DNA from: Symbiodinium kawagutii
Taxonomy: Eukaryota; Sar; Dinophyceae; Suessiales; Symbiodiniaceae
DNA length: 64,000 bases
Assembly: GCA_009767595.1 (NCBI GenBank)
Contig: VSDK01012891.1
Span: 255,152-319,151 of the forward strand
Reading direction: 5' to 3'
The translations under genes and the position numbers were made by a program. Below the pieces are notes generated by a model. It was given only the letters and a program-made list of their open reading frames with translations. It was not told where the DNA came from and searched no databases. Of this stretch, positions 33,010 through 43,199 are shown piece after piece; within the stretch, counting starts at the first letter, position 1, and each line of letters opens with the position of its first letter.

Positions 33010-33120
33010 TGGGGCCCCCCCGCTGTCCCACCCCGTTGCGCCTTCGTCTGCGCAGCGATACGCCAACTCGAAGTCCAAGCCCCGGCGTTTCAAGGAGCGC
33101 CACACGCGGCCCAGGAGCCC
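33010..33120 (-). CDS. Exon, GLLGRVWRSLKRRGLDFELA
   Basis: Acceptor CCGCTGTAGCAG (AG at 33122-33121) and GT at 33009-33008 bound exactly 37 codons in phase 0 on the minus strand: GLLGRVWRSLKRRGLDFELA then YRCADEGATGWDSGGAP. The alternative minus and plus frames are Arg/Pro/Ser-rich. It separates CCA-rich (left) from TGG-rich (right) repeats. Product unknown. Confidence 0.65.
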
Positions 33121-33506
33121 CTGCTACAGCGGATGGGTGGCTATGGCTGGGTGGTGGTTCAGGTTGGTTATGGTTGGTTGGGGAATGGTTGGTTAAGGTT
33201 GGTTTGGGAATGATTGGTTCTGTTTGGTTGCTTGAAGTTGGATGTTGTTGGGTAAGGATTGTTAGGGTTGGTTATGGTTGGACGTGAAATCATGGGTAAG
33301 GACCGGTGAAGAATGATGAACCATGGTTATTTATCGCGAACAAATCGGGATTCCTCATAGGTTTTAGAATGGTTCATGATTGTCGTCGAAAAGGCTCATG
33401 ATGATAAAACACTGATGGTGAATGGTTCACGTTGATAAGAGCCTGGTCAATAGCGGTTGGCTGATTCTGATGGTACTAATCATGGTCGGCTAGTGGTTAA
33501 TCAAGG

Positions 33507-34103
33507 GTGGCTGAAAATGCCATGATATTCAGCGCAGCAAGAATCGGCGGCAAGCCCTTTGTAGAGTTGACTAAATCTAATGGGAAGCGCCGAAAGGCAC
33601 AGGATTTGAACAACCAGAATCACGAGTCTTCTCAATGGCTAGAGGTAATGGATGGTGAGGCCCCTGTCGGAACGACAGCTTCGGGTAGTGTGAACTCAAA
33701 TCAAAACTCATTATATTTAGGCGCGACAGGTGGCAGAGAATAATCTTTGTCTTGTCTTGATACATGGTCATCCACGAACATCAATTGGAATTATTGTGAT
33801 GATTCTTCGCAAGCATTCAACTGTAGCACCATTCTTCATCATGGCTCACACAAGGTGCAATCTGTCGACGGTGGTTGGGGCCGACTATTCCAGCTGTTCG
33901 GTGATCAGCAGCCGAATGTTCACAAGGCGTTCCCCAACCTCTACGGCGGGAGCCCTTACAGTTTCGCGGTACGCGATTTCCGGCGGATCCAGGGGCTTGG
34001 TTGGCAAGTTTCGTCCACTGAATCGCCTACCGTTGTTGGTCATCATGGGGTTGTCGTCGACCGCCGTGGATATCCAACACCCCCTGGCCCATCAACAGCG
34101 TGA
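33507..34103 (+). CDS. Probable plus-strand exon(s)
   Basis: The first plus frame reads AARIGGKPFVELTKSNGKRR and EVMDGEAPVGTTASGSVNSN up to a GT after GACAG (33731). A second, in a different frame, starts after TTCTTCGCAAG near 33813 and reads HHGSHKVQSVDGGWGRLFQL, FGDQQPNVHKAFPNLYGG, SYSFAVRDFRRIQGLGWQV-like sequence and VVGHHGVVVDRRGYPTPPGP to TGA at 34103. A plausible two-exon arrangement with a ~80-bp intron; phases were not fully verified. Confidence 0.45.
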
Positions 34104-34515
34104 GAGTGCTACAGATCATCCCTGTCACCGCTCGATCTGACACGTGGTGATGTGACAAGCCTCTATCAATAGCCCAAATCAAATCACCAACAGGAATGGA
34201 ATTTCGCACTCGTCCATGATCATGTAAAATGCAGTGGCAACACAACAACACTGCAGTTTTAGCGTCTCAGTTGGACTGGCTGGTAAAGATGCCAAACACA
34301 TCCAAACACAGCACCGCGATTCTGGCTAGGATCGTTCTCATCATAATCAATGAATTATCAAACTCATTCAAACAGCAGAAAGCACTCAGATATTCTGAGT
34401 GAATGACCGGATTCTTGTTTCTACACTCTTAGAATATTCACTTTGTCTAATACAGGGTGCATTGGGACTAGGCAAGACGATTCACAGCAAACACGTGTCT
34501 TTTTCCTACACATTT

Positions 34516-34623
34516 GGCAGTGGGTCAACACCCCGTACCCCTGGTTCCCCACCATTAGCCATTGTTTTCCGATGGTTGGTTATCATACCCCATTATTGGT
34601 TGGTTAAATATTGACTCACCTCC
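34516..34623 (+). mobile_element. TIR element family A, copy 2
   Basis: GGCAGTGGGTCAACACCCCG to TTGACTCACCTCC, flanked by ATTT on both sides (34512-34515, 34624-34627). On the minus strand its inverted repeat supplies a GTGAGT donor at 34619. Confidence 0.7.
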
Positions 34624-34800
34624 ATTTTTGTTTGCAGTCGTTTCCTATGGAGCATTGGTAGAAACTGCCTACCCAAGATCTCAACCCTCAGAACGAGCGC
34701 GCCCCGAAAGCTCAGCTTCGAAGCGTGGCCAATAGCCGTGGGGTGATGGTGCAGGGTGGCTGGTTGCCCTTGTCGAATACCCCCTCTCTGGCAATACACT
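34620..34800 (-). CDS. Putative exon ending at a consensus donor
   Basis: A minus frame reads GIRQGQPATLHHHPTAIGHA, SKLSFRGALVLRVEILGRQF and PMLHRKRLQTKME and ends at GTGAGT, which belongs to the inverted repeat of element A copy 2. A second frame (VFDKGNQPPCTITPRLLATL) is open over part. The continuation after the element is uncertain. Confidence 0.45.
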
Positions 34801-34880
34801 ACGTGGGTTAACCTGCTTAATGGTTGATCCACAAACGAGCACTTCAAGCATCAATTAGTGGTGATCTACCATCAAATACA

Positions 34881-34983
34881 GGGAGTTTCTCAAAAGAGGG
34901 GTACCCTTAAATCATCCATAATGGATCATTATAGTAAGAAACAAACCATAACTGTGGGGTACTTCCATTTTCAAAAAACCCAA
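34881..34983 (+). mobile_element. TIR element family B, copy 4
   Basis: GGGAGTTTCTCAAAAGAGGG to TCCATTTTCAAAAAACCC with the family's internal AATCATCCATAATGGATCAT word. Diverged ends, no clear duplication. Confidence 0.5.
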
Positions 34984-35139
34984 CATACATTGCTTTTATA
35001 TTGTGCAGTGGTCGTTTCACCATTATTGTTGGTGTATTAACCACTATTGATCATCATTGGTTGTTATCCTCTATTATTAGTCACTATTATATAACCATCA
35101 AATATCGGCAGTTCGCTTACCTTGTCATTGTTTGTAATC

Positions 35140-35340
35140 TACCGTGCTTCAAATCAGCCGCGCGGCTACCCACCTGCACCAAGCGAACTGAACTCAACGT
35201 CGCGGGTGGTGCTGCACTTTTCGCTGTCCTGAGAGCAACCCGATGTCATGTGCTGTCAGTGGGAATCCAACCTGTTGATCATTCGTCGGTGATTCATCCG
35301 GGGGGCTGGGATACTCCAACCAATGAGCCCACCAATCACC
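35140..35340. CDS. GC-rich coding-like stretch, strand unresolved
   Basis: Plus reads LNVAGGAALFAVLRATRCHV; minus reads TNDQQVGFPLTAHDIGLLSG. No decisive borders. Confidence 0.3.
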
Positions 35341-35742
35341 AACATTCACCAACTACGTAATATCAGCTAATCTTTGGGATTCTCAGCAAGTAATACCAAC
35401 GAATGTACCTCAGAACTGGGATTCTCCGACCAATCTCGATCACAGACTAACCAAACAATCAATAACCCATCCTCCTTTGTCATTCCTTGGCCGGTAATCA
35501 ATTGATCATGGGTTATTGTTCGGTAAATCCGAGCGCACAGGACATTCTATGGTAAGCGCAAAGTATCTTTCGGATCCTAAGAATTCAGGAGGTAAGAAGT
35601 GGTCAACAACCTAGCATTGGCTACCAAATGCTACCAACCAATCGAGACTCAGTCAGGGTTTGTTGTTGGAGTGGTAACAAGGCCCACTGGGTGATTAGAA
35701 CAAAATAGTTCTCAATCTGAGACCTGAGACCCCAGAAGAACC

Positions 35743-35910
35743 CTAGAAAAAATCATCCCCCTGATCTTTGACCAGGGAAAAGACAACAGGCAACAAATTC
35801 TGGAACTTGTGCGCCGGTTTATGATTGAACCGGGGTTCAAGGGCTCCGTTGCATTTGCGAACAATCGAGTTGGACTTGCCCAAGTAGCAACCAATGCATT
35901 TTCCATATGG
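35743..35910 (-). CDS. Exon 2 of an exon pair interrupted by a TIR element
   Basis: Begins after the AG at 35912-35911 supplied by the inverted repeat of element A copy 3 (GACCCATAG) and reads PYGKCIGCYLGKSNSIVRKC, NGALEPRFNHKPAHKFQNLL and PVVFSLVKDQGDDFF, ending in TAG at 35745-35743. It starts in phase 0, matching the phase-0 end of 36042-36145. Cys and Lys-rich, otherwise unrecognised. A second frame is open but poorer. Confidence 0.65.
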   Translation of the reverse strand, partial: PYGKCIGCYLGKSNSIVRKCNGALEPRFNHKPAHKFQNLLPVVFSLVKDQGDDFF

Positions 35911-36026
35911 CTATGGGTCAAAACCCTGTACCCCTGGTTCCCCTACTATTAACCATTGTTTTCCCGATAGTGTTGTTGGTTATTATCCCAAAGTATTGGT
36001 TGGTTAAGAGCTTGACCCAGCTCGCC
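35909..36026 (+). mobile_element. TIR element family A, copy 3 (candidate introner)
   Basis: GGCTATGGGTCAAAACCCTG to TTGACCCAGCTCGCC, flanked on both sides by ATAT (35905-35908, 36027-36030). Lies within a 131-bp GT-AG intron (36041 to 35911 on the minus strand) between two coding stretches that join in frame. Confidence 0.75.
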
Positions 36027-36041
36027 ATATAGGAAAATCAC

Positions 36042-36145
36042 CCTGGATTGAAACTCGCCCAAATTTGCAGCGGGAAAACCCACCCGTTTCAGGCCCTGAA
36101 AGTCTATGGCGAAGGTTGGCCACCATGCTGCCCAGGCTCGTGACT
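36042..36145 (-). CDS. Exon 1 of an exon pair interrupted by a TIR element
   Basis: Acceptor AGTTTTCCCCAG (AG at 36147-36146) then SRAWAAWWPTFAIDFQGLKR and VGFPAANLGEFQSR, ending exactly at a GT (GTGATT) at 36041-36040. Joined to 35743-35910 it gives a continuous 90-residue piece ending in a stop. Unspliced, the frame runs into the element. Confidence 0.65.
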
Positions 36146-36233
36146 CTGGGGAAAACTAAACTCAGGAGGTGATCTTCGAAGCCTGGAGCTGACCCCCAGC
36201 GTGGGTCTGCTCCGCCACAGCGTGGTAAGTGCT

Positions 36234-36300
36234 GCTTGGTGGTTTTAGGTGTATGGAATAATATTTGTCAACCAAGTTCCATTTGTTCAAAATTACTAGG
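36234..36300 (+). mobile_element. Family C mini-element, diverged copy
   Basis: TTGGTGGTTTTAGGTGTATGG to TTGTCAACCAAG; matches the family ends loosely. Confidence 0.35.
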
Positions 36301-37001
36301 GAAAATAGTTGAAAAATACTATTTAAAAGACATAGAAAATGATTGAAACCACCAGCCAGAGTGGCATTTTCCTCCCGGGCAGTGGTAAATGTTAACTCAT
36401 ACTTGGCGGAAACTGCCGATGATAGGCGGTATAATACCAATACTAAGTTAAACCTATCAGTTGTAAATATAAACTGTAGGGGGTAAATAGTAAATACCGC
36501 AGGTGGTAAATATGAGTTGTAACATTATATAAGTTGTAAATGTAGATTCTATATATAGCAATATTGTTTGTCCAGCTTATAGGTCTGCTATAGTAATGAC
36601 CTGTAGTTGTATAAAGTTTAGTTTTGCCATCCCTTCCAAAACCTCAGTATCAAATGTTCATAGGACATCGGAGGCACGCTAAACCACGGGTACAGCTTAA
36701 CAGGCTGTATAGAGCCCTGGCTCTGTGGGTCCATGTACCTGCGCCTACTTAGACAATTGGACGACTGTATGGCTAGAGCTTCATATACTCATACTTGCAG
36801 TCTCAAACTTCATATCTATTTAGTTCCATATCTATACATATCAATCAACCAACCAACGTCAAAATCACAGACGCTGATAAATGCCCAATCATAAACCATC
36901 CAGTAACCAAACACTTGTTCCGCTGCGTGCCTTCGTTTGGGAATGCCTCCACGATAAATTCTCGTTTCCGTGACACTGACCAACCGATCGAGTCACTAGT
37001 T

Positions 37002-37114
37002 GGCAGTGGGTCAAAACACTGTACCCCTGGTTCCCCCATCATTACCCATTGTTTTCCCTATAAAATTGTTGGTTAATATTCCCCACTATTGTTGGTTAAT
37101 ACTGAACCATAGCC
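37002..37114 (+). mobile_element. TIR element family A, copy 4
   Basis: GGCAGTGGGTCAAAACACTG to CTGAACCATAGCC with flanks AGTT / GGTT (three of four bases match). Confidence 0.6.
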
Positions 37115-38426
37115 GGTTGTAAACCTCATGCCCTTGATTCGTTGCTGTCCATGCCCTGTCGCTGTTGTTGCAATGACCAAGCCACGGACCGGCCCATCAT
37201 CCAGCTACCAACAATCATGCTGTACACATCCGATCATCACTGGCCCATGGCATCCAGTGACTAACCATTAGCCAGCCAGCTGTCGAACCAATCATCCACT
37301 CTTAGCAGGCAGCTTTTAACGAACAACTCACCATTAGACGGTTAGCTACTTAAAACCATTGGCCAGTCGGCTTTTTGACAATCATCAGTAAACATCATGA
37401 ACAACCATGGGTAAAATGCTGCTGGTAAGTAAACAATTGGCCACTTTTGAATATGGAGACATATGATCATTGTGAATCACCTGGGGTAAAATAGTAGTCA
37501 CCCATCAGAATTGGCTAGTCAACCATGAGACATTGGCATGCCATTGGTTAGTGGTTTTTGCTTGCTAAACACAAAACTATTGATTTGCTGACTAGCAATA
37601 TTTACAATGAAAATGATGCTAGTGCTGATGATTAGTGGCTTTTACCGACCATCAACCATCAACCAACAGTAGGTTATCAACCAACCTAGCTGCTCTTCAA
37701 GCACTATAAGCCAGTATGATCTTAACAAGCGCACACACACACAGTATAATGCGATTGTCAGCCAATCATTGGCTAAACAACATTAATTAAGCATTTGCTC
37801 ACAATTACACACCATAATCAAGACATTACGCATGTTTAATAACTAAATTTCATGACATACCGATGTGGTAAACATGTACGTTAGCTAGGACCAACCATAT
37901 AGGTATAGCCTTGTACCAGTGAACAACCATTAGCTAACCATTGGCCAACCATCACCTCAACCAACTGTGATCAGCTACTATTAGTCATGCTGTACCATCT
38001 TTAACGGCTAATCACCACCCAACTAATCATCAACCACTAACGACTGATCACTGCTAGCCATTCTGAACCNNNNNNNNNNTGAACCGCTACGGACCATCAT
38101 CCCGCTTATCATAAACCAAACAACTAGCCATTCACCGCAGTTGGCAATTCTCAGCTACCATTGGCCTAACCATTAACCATCAATGACGAAACATTCTTGA
38201 GCACCACTGACCATCCAACTAATCATGAACCAGTAAGCGTTTAACCATCATTAACCATCTTCAACCATCAGTAACCATCAACCACTCACCAGTCTTAAGC
38301 AGTAATCACTCACCAATCATGGTTGCTATTCATCAACCACTAACCAGCCATAACCATCAACCACTAACGATCAACCACTCACCAGTCTTTAACCAATCAT
38401 GGTTGCTACGCATGGTTGTTTCCTAC
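37115..38426. other. CCA-rich intron-like block with assembly gap
   Basis: AACCATCAACCACTAACC-type words throughout, no coding frame. Ten N lie at 38070-38079. Confidence 0.6.
38070..38079. other. Assembly gap (10 N)
   Basis: Ten undetermined bases inside a CCA-rich repeat. Confidence 1.
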
Positions 38427-38481
38427 CCACGACTTCATGTGCTCAGCCACGCAGTTGTGCAGCACGTCGACGCCAAGCTGA
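38427..38481 (-). CDS. Short exon, QLGVDVLHNCVAEHMKSW
   Basis: Acceptor GGTGGTGCTGCAG (AG at 38483-38482) and donor GTAGGA (38426-38425) bound 55 bp on the minus strand reading QLGVDVLHNCVAEHMKSW. Plausible helical segment; sits at a CCA/TGG repeat switch. Short, so moderate confidence. Confidence 0.5.
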
Positions 38482-40041
38482 CTGCAGCACCACCGCTGCC
38501 TGAGCGACGTTGGAGTTTATATACCCACCACGAATGGTCATTTACGGTGGGTATCAACCAGGATGGGTTGCTTCATGGTTGCTTCATAGATGCTTTATGG
38601 TTGCTGAATGTGGGGTGAATTGTAGCTTTATGGTTGGTGAAGTGTTGGATAAATAGTTGGCGAACTGTTGCTTTATGTTCGGTGAAATTTTGGATAAATA
38701 GTTGGTGAATGGTTCATCAATGATGGGTTTGTGAACCGTTAGCTATGAGTTTATCATCATTTGCAGGTGGTCAATAAACATGGGCAGTTTACTAGTGGTT
38801 TGTTCATTCATGGATGATTTCTCTCATTCATTTGCTAGGGAGTATTGGTGAAGCATGAGAGACCCAGCGGTTCGTAAACCACCCATCAGCTGACGGCGGC
38901 GGTGAAAAATCAATCATTTTGTGGACGTGCACCCCTATTTAGAAAGTGGTTGCTAACCAGGGTTAAAGGGGTTGTATATTTCTTAAAGGCTAATTTAGTA
39001 TGGTAATATCCCAGTCGTAACCCCAATTGTACATCCAAATAGTGTTTGGTTTTCGCCTAAGGGTTCCGGTGAGAACATGTTGGTGCGTCAATATTAAAAC
39101 AATGGTTCATCAATTTTTGCTACTGCTTGGCCTGGTGAATGATCACTGCCAACTGTTGCTGGTCCGCAACTGGCTACGGGCGATCCTGATCCATAACCAC
39201 TGGTGAATGGTTTATTGTGGGAAATTTTTGGTGGCTCATGAATGTTGGCGATGATAGCTATGTCGACTTTTCATGGATAAAACAATTGTTTGTGCACCAG
39301 AAAACTTGTGAATGTCAAAACCGATTTTGACTGACATGACGAATAACATGGAATCAAAACCAATTTGCGGGTGTAATGGTTTGCCATGGTTAGTGACAAC
39401 GGTAGCTTTTGACCATTCATGACTATTCATCGTTAACAATCATTGATAAACAATACTGGTTGAAAGACGGTTGAACCATGACTTTGACGGCCAAGAAACG
39501 TTAATGCAACAACGGTTCATATCGGCGACTTGCAATTAACAGTGGTGGAACCAATGGTATGGTTGATACGGATGATGATGGATCAGAAAAAACTCATGAC
39601 CCCTGGCCTGCGTAAAATGGTACCTTCGGGATTGATGCCTAGCAAAAATTGAAGCCAAAGGTCATAGCAGCATCGGGTAGTAGCTAACAATAAATGTTGA
39701 ACCAATATCCAAATCCGTGTGAAGCAGTCAGAACACATGGTTGCCAATAGCTGCAGCGATAGCTGCAACGGTCAAGGCTAATAGCTGCAACGATCAAATG
39801 ATTAAAAAACTACGCCTGTTCTGACGGGAGGATCGACAATGATCATGGATGACGACAAAAACCAAAAATAGCGTTGATGGTTGGTTGGTGCCGGTATTGT
39901 TTGAAGCAGTGATATGGTTGACGGCCATCACAATTCACCATATACAGGAAAGTTACCAATGGCTAGCGGCAAGTAGTGGAATGGTTGATAGCTCATAGTG
40001 AAATTCAATGGTTGTCGCTAAACCCCTCCCACGACCAAAAA
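38482..40041. other. TGG/GTT-rich intron-like block
   Basis: GGTTGGTGAATGG and AATGGTTCATC words dominate. Weak minus frames near 39240-39440 and 39583-39768 lack borders. Confidence 0.5.
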
Positions 40042-40152
40042 TTACATTGCCAAAGGATACTGCCAAAGTTGTTCATGGTATGGCCTGGAAAAACAAGGCT
40101 CCGGAGGAATGACGCCTTTGGATTTGCAACCTCGCCACTCTTGGCTACGGTG
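40042..40152 (-). CDS. Putative terminal exon
   Basis: Acceptor AACACTTTACCTGAAG (AG at 40154-40153) then HRSQEWRGCKSKGVIPPEPC and FSRPYHEQLWQYPLAM, TAA. 37 codons including the stop, phase 0. Composition good (Trp, Tyr, Pro, Cys). Downstream of the coding block at 40187-40498. Confidence 0.55.
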   Translation of the reverse strand, partial: HRSQEWRGCKSKGVIPPEPCFSRPYHEQLWQYPLAM

Positions 40153-40186
40153 CTTCAGGTAAAGTGTTGTTCCAAGATCTCACATT

Positions 40187-40498
40187 CTAGTTGGAAGGAT
40201 CGCCTTCGTCGTCCGTGTCAGGCCACACCTCCTTGTTTGGCATGCGTGTCACCAGGCCCCATGCGAGGCTCAGGAGGTCAAAGGGAAGCACCAAGTGTGC
40301 CTCCCAGCATCCGTCTGCCAGGCGTTGTCCTGTCGAACGTCCAGGCTGGGACTGCTGGAACATTCGAACCACTAGATGAACTCGGCGGCGGTGGCGGCGG
40401 AGGAGGAGGAGCCATGCTCTTCGCCATCACAGCCACCACGGTCTGGTTCATCATGGTGGCCATGTTGTCATCTAGCGCAAGCAATCGCAAAACATACT
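40187..40498 (-). CDS. Coding block with poly-Pro tract and a frame change
   Basis: Acceptor GGCCTCCAGTCCTTAG (AG near 40499) then YVLRLLALDDNMATMMNQTV, MAKSMAPPPPPPPPP, PAVPAWTFDRTTPGRRMLGG. At about 40312 the protein-like reading shifts to another minus frame, HLVLPFDLLSLAWGLVTRMP and NKEVWPDTDDEGDPSN, to TAG at 40187. The shift means a missed intron, a sequencing error or decay. Poly-Pro linker followed by an acidic tail. On the plus strand the same tract reads as poly-Gly and is not favoured. Confidence 0.5.
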
Positions 40499-40569
40499 AA
40501 GGACTGGAGGCCATTGGATCCAGTTGCAAACTGCATTTTTTCACCATAGCCGCCGCGCTTCAGCCCTTT

Positions 40570-40640
40570 CGCGCAACGTTTCTCGCAGCGTCGCACTCTG
40601 ATTGTACTGGAGTTCGGTAATGAAACATGTTGTAGCCAGC
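40570..40640 (-). CDS. Putative exon
   Basis: Acceptor CATTTTTTCAAAAG then AGYNMFHYRTPVQSECDAAR and NVARK on the minus strand; another minus frame reads ITELQYNQSATLRETLRERA. It follows (transcript sense) a family C mini-element at 40657-40720, which would lie in the preceding intron. Confidence 0.4.
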
Positions 40641-40656
40641 CTTTTGAAAAAATGGT

Positions 40657-40720
40657 AGATGTGGTTGGTGGTTGAACCACCCCTATGAAAAATATGCTCG
40701 TGAACCCACCAAACATTTAG
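40657..40720 (+). mobile_element. Family C mini-element, copy 2
   Basis: TTGGTGGTTGAACCACCCC to GTGAACCCACCAAAC: inverted ends around CTATGAAAAATATGC. Confidence 0.5.
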
Positions 40721-40989
40721 TAATACATGTGCGAAAATAAGAAATGTCAATGAAATCACCAATCCGGTTGATCCCTAGGCATCACTCATGCCCATAGCCT
40801 TGGCTCTCCCGGCCTTCTTCTTCACCAGCAGTGGAGCCTGCGCAGTTGACACGCGGGCACCGTTAAGAGTTGTAAGGCAACAATTCGGGTGGATCTGTAG
40901 GGGAACAGCTGGTGGTCCAACTGCTGAGAATTAGCTTATTAGCAAATCCAAATGAATGGGTTTGACCTAATGATTGGAATGACTTCAAT

Positions 40990-41228
40990 TACAAGGCGGC
41001 AAATCTACGGTGGCGGAACTTCTGAAATATGTTTCGCATGAGACTTTTCACATCATGCTATCGCTGTTTCATTGTGTGTTGCGCGCGGGCATGGCTCCAT
41101 CATCTTGGCAAAGAACACTGCTTACCATGCTGCAGACAAAAAGTGGTTGCAGGGACCGTCTCTGCTTTTTCGGCCCATTGCGAACTAGTGTGGGGACACC
41201 GTTGGTGGAATACCCACGCGTGCCCTAA
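40990..41228 (+). mobile_element. Fragment of a non-LTR (LINE) reverse transcriptase
   Basis: The plus frame reads TVAELLKYVSHETFHIMLSL, FHCVLRAGMAPSSWQRTLLT and MLQTKSG. The order -ELLK...L-x-L-F-x-x-x-L-R-x-G-x-x-P-x-x-W-x-x-x-x-L matches the region just before the first catalytic blocks of LINE reverse transcriptases, as I know the family. It then degenerates; no catalytic YxDD, endonuclease or poly-A tail is seen. A short dead fragment. Confidence 0.45.
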
Positions 41229-41601
41229 AATTGGGTTGCCATCAAAATTGACAGGTTTCCCTGCGAAAACAGATTGTTGTGGCTGAAATGCCAGCAGTAT
41301 GAATTATGAGTGTAACGAATAAACTATCACAAGTCCATGCTGGGAAAACATGTCAACATATTACAGCATAATTTTACATTTTTAAATTATACCATTGTTC
41401 CGTTGATACTTTGCTTTCTCATGGCATCACAACAATACCAACCAACAGTATCTTTAATCCTTACAAGTGTTTTACTACGAAACGTTGCAGTTTAACCAAC
41501 CATAGAATGTGCAGTCGATCAGCTATTGAGATTGAAATTTTAACAACCATATCATCTATCCGCAACTACAGGATGTAACCATGCATCATGTATAAATGTG
41601 G

Positions 41602-41700
41602 ATGTGGGTCAACACCCTGTACCCCCAGCCATTCACATCCCAAAAATGAACAATCATCAGTCTTTGCTGGGATGTTCACTTGCCCCTTTTTTGGATGGTA
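41602..41700 (+). mobile_element. TIR element family A, truncated copy 5
   Basis: Only the left part (GATGTGGGTCAACACCCTGT then ACCCCC) is recognisable. Confidence 0.4.
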
Positions 41701-41929
41701 AATAATTAACCATAGCCACATAGCCGGTATATTCCCTATTTTCATTGTTTATTATCCCCTCTGACTGAACATTATTCACTATCAACCACTAGTTATTAAT
41801 TATTGGCTTCTATAAAGGGTTCATATCTTTCAATATTGAACTATAGCCATACAGCTGGTCTATCCCTTAACATTTTGTCCGTTATTATCCCATTCAAAAC
41901 GGTCAGGATGGAACCAGGACCGCCATATC

Positions 41930-42490
41930 CACCTTCCACCAAGCACATCATCCTTCAGCGAGCGCCACTTTCTGCCTCAGGGATCGGCTCAGGATCCTGG
42001 CGTGCTGGTGCCTGGCGCAGGGGCGTGGCAAGCGCAACCCTTAAAATCGCCAAGCTCGCCAAATTTCTGAAGAATGCCACGACCAGACGAAGAAAGAAGA
42101 CCCAAGATGACCATGAACGAAAGAAACTGAAAGAAGGTCTTCGTTGAAGGAGAAAGAAAGAGGCAGGAAGCAATCGTTGAATACACAGCAACAATCCCTG
42201 TGATTGTAGAACTGCATCCGAAAAACGCAATGGCAAGGTCAGCTCTTTCAGAGCCATTTTGTTGGGATTGTTCGAAAAGAAATCTTGGGAAAGCAGATGT
42301 GAAGAAATTATACACCATCTTGGACGTAGTGGATGCAATGTTGCCCCGCGTGGGAAAAACGGCGAAGGCCAGATTTGTTTATTTTAATGCTGGTACAGTT
42401 CTATACAGGTTGGCGATTTCCATCCGTTTGAAAAAAACAGGAGTGAATCAACCGACTGTACCAAAAAAATTGGCAATCAACAAATGTTGA
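41930..42490 (+). CDS. Coding-like block, frame and strand uncertain
   Basis: Plus frames read SASGIGSGSWRAGAWRRGVA with LKIAKLAKFLKNATTRRRKK, and later WDCSKRNLGKADVKKLYTIL, DVVDAMLPRVGKTAKARF. A minus frame is hydrophobic (STITGIVAVYSTIASCLFLS). No clear borders decide between them. Confidence 0.3.
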
Positions 42491-42620
42491 AAACCACCAA
42501 CCAGTAGCTGTTGAACCGCCATTGACCGTTATCCACCATTTTCATAAATGGTTATAGCCTCCCCAAAACCCGATTAAAACCACCAACCACATCCAACCAT
42601 TATGTCTAATTGGTTGCTAC

Positions 42621-42695
42621 CCAGTAAAGCTCAAAGCTACTCAGTTCCCATGCCTCGTTGTCGCGACCATCGCGGCCCAACATCTCAGACTGGTC
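42621..42695 (-). CDS. Exon of exactly 25 codons
   Basis: Acceptor CGTTACACCGCTCCAG (AG at 42697-42696) and donor GTAGCA (42620-42619) bound DQSEMLGRDGRDNEAWELSS and FELYW, phase 0 at both ends. Acidic, protein-like. The CAT microsatellite directly upstream would be intronic, and RTHSLWVMRRFWMFKQ just beyond it is a candidate preceding exon. Confidence 0.65.
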
Positions 42696-42714
42696 CTGGA
42701 GCGGTGTAACGTGA

Positions 42715-42715
42715 C

Positions 42716-42768
<53 letters not shown>

Positions 42769-42773
42769 CGATG
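42715..42773 (+). repeat. (ATG)n microsatellite
   Basis: About 18 tandem ATG/GAT triplets ending at ACGATGATGTGGG. Confidence 0.9.
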
Positions 42774-42858
42774 ATGTGGGTCCTGCTTGAACATCCAAAA
42801 ACGTCGCATAACCCAGAGGGAGTGAGTGCGTCGGCAAAGTGGGTCGCGAAAACCCAAA

Positions 42859-43089
42859 ACACAGTTGACACAGTTGACACAGTTGACACAATTGACACAG
42901 TTGGCCCCATAGACAACTGTAACCGTGTCGGCTGTGTCAACCGTGTCCACCTGTGAACTGTCTCCACTGTGCCAACTGTGTCAACTGTGCATGCCATCGG
43001 GGCTGGGTCAACTGTGTCAACTGTGTCATGTGTGCTTGCCAGCTGGTCTGGGTCAACAGTGTTAACTATGTCAACTGTGTGAACTGGCT
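42859..43089 (+). repeat. Inverted 9-bp minisatellite, locus 1
   Basis: Left arm 42859-42903: ACACAGTTG-type units (GTTGACACA). Right arm 42912-43089: the complement CAACTGTGT, more diverged. The two arms can pair. Confidence 0.75.
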
Positions 43090-43199
43090 CTTTTATGGAC
43101 TACTATTAGTCTATCTTAAGTCTCAGGACGGCATATATCCAAGGTTTTTCTTGATATATGTGTACGGAAATGACTGACTAAACATTATTGGATTTATCC

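Noticed and set aside
39976..40500. 174-codon plus frame with poly-Gly
   Set aside because: The minus strand gives poly-Pro with better flanking protein sequence and a strong acceptor; the plus frame is its shadow.
42606..43177. Frames encoding poly-His, poly-Met and VNCVNC repeats
   Set aside because: They are read-through of the CAT microsatellite and the 9-bp minisatellite.
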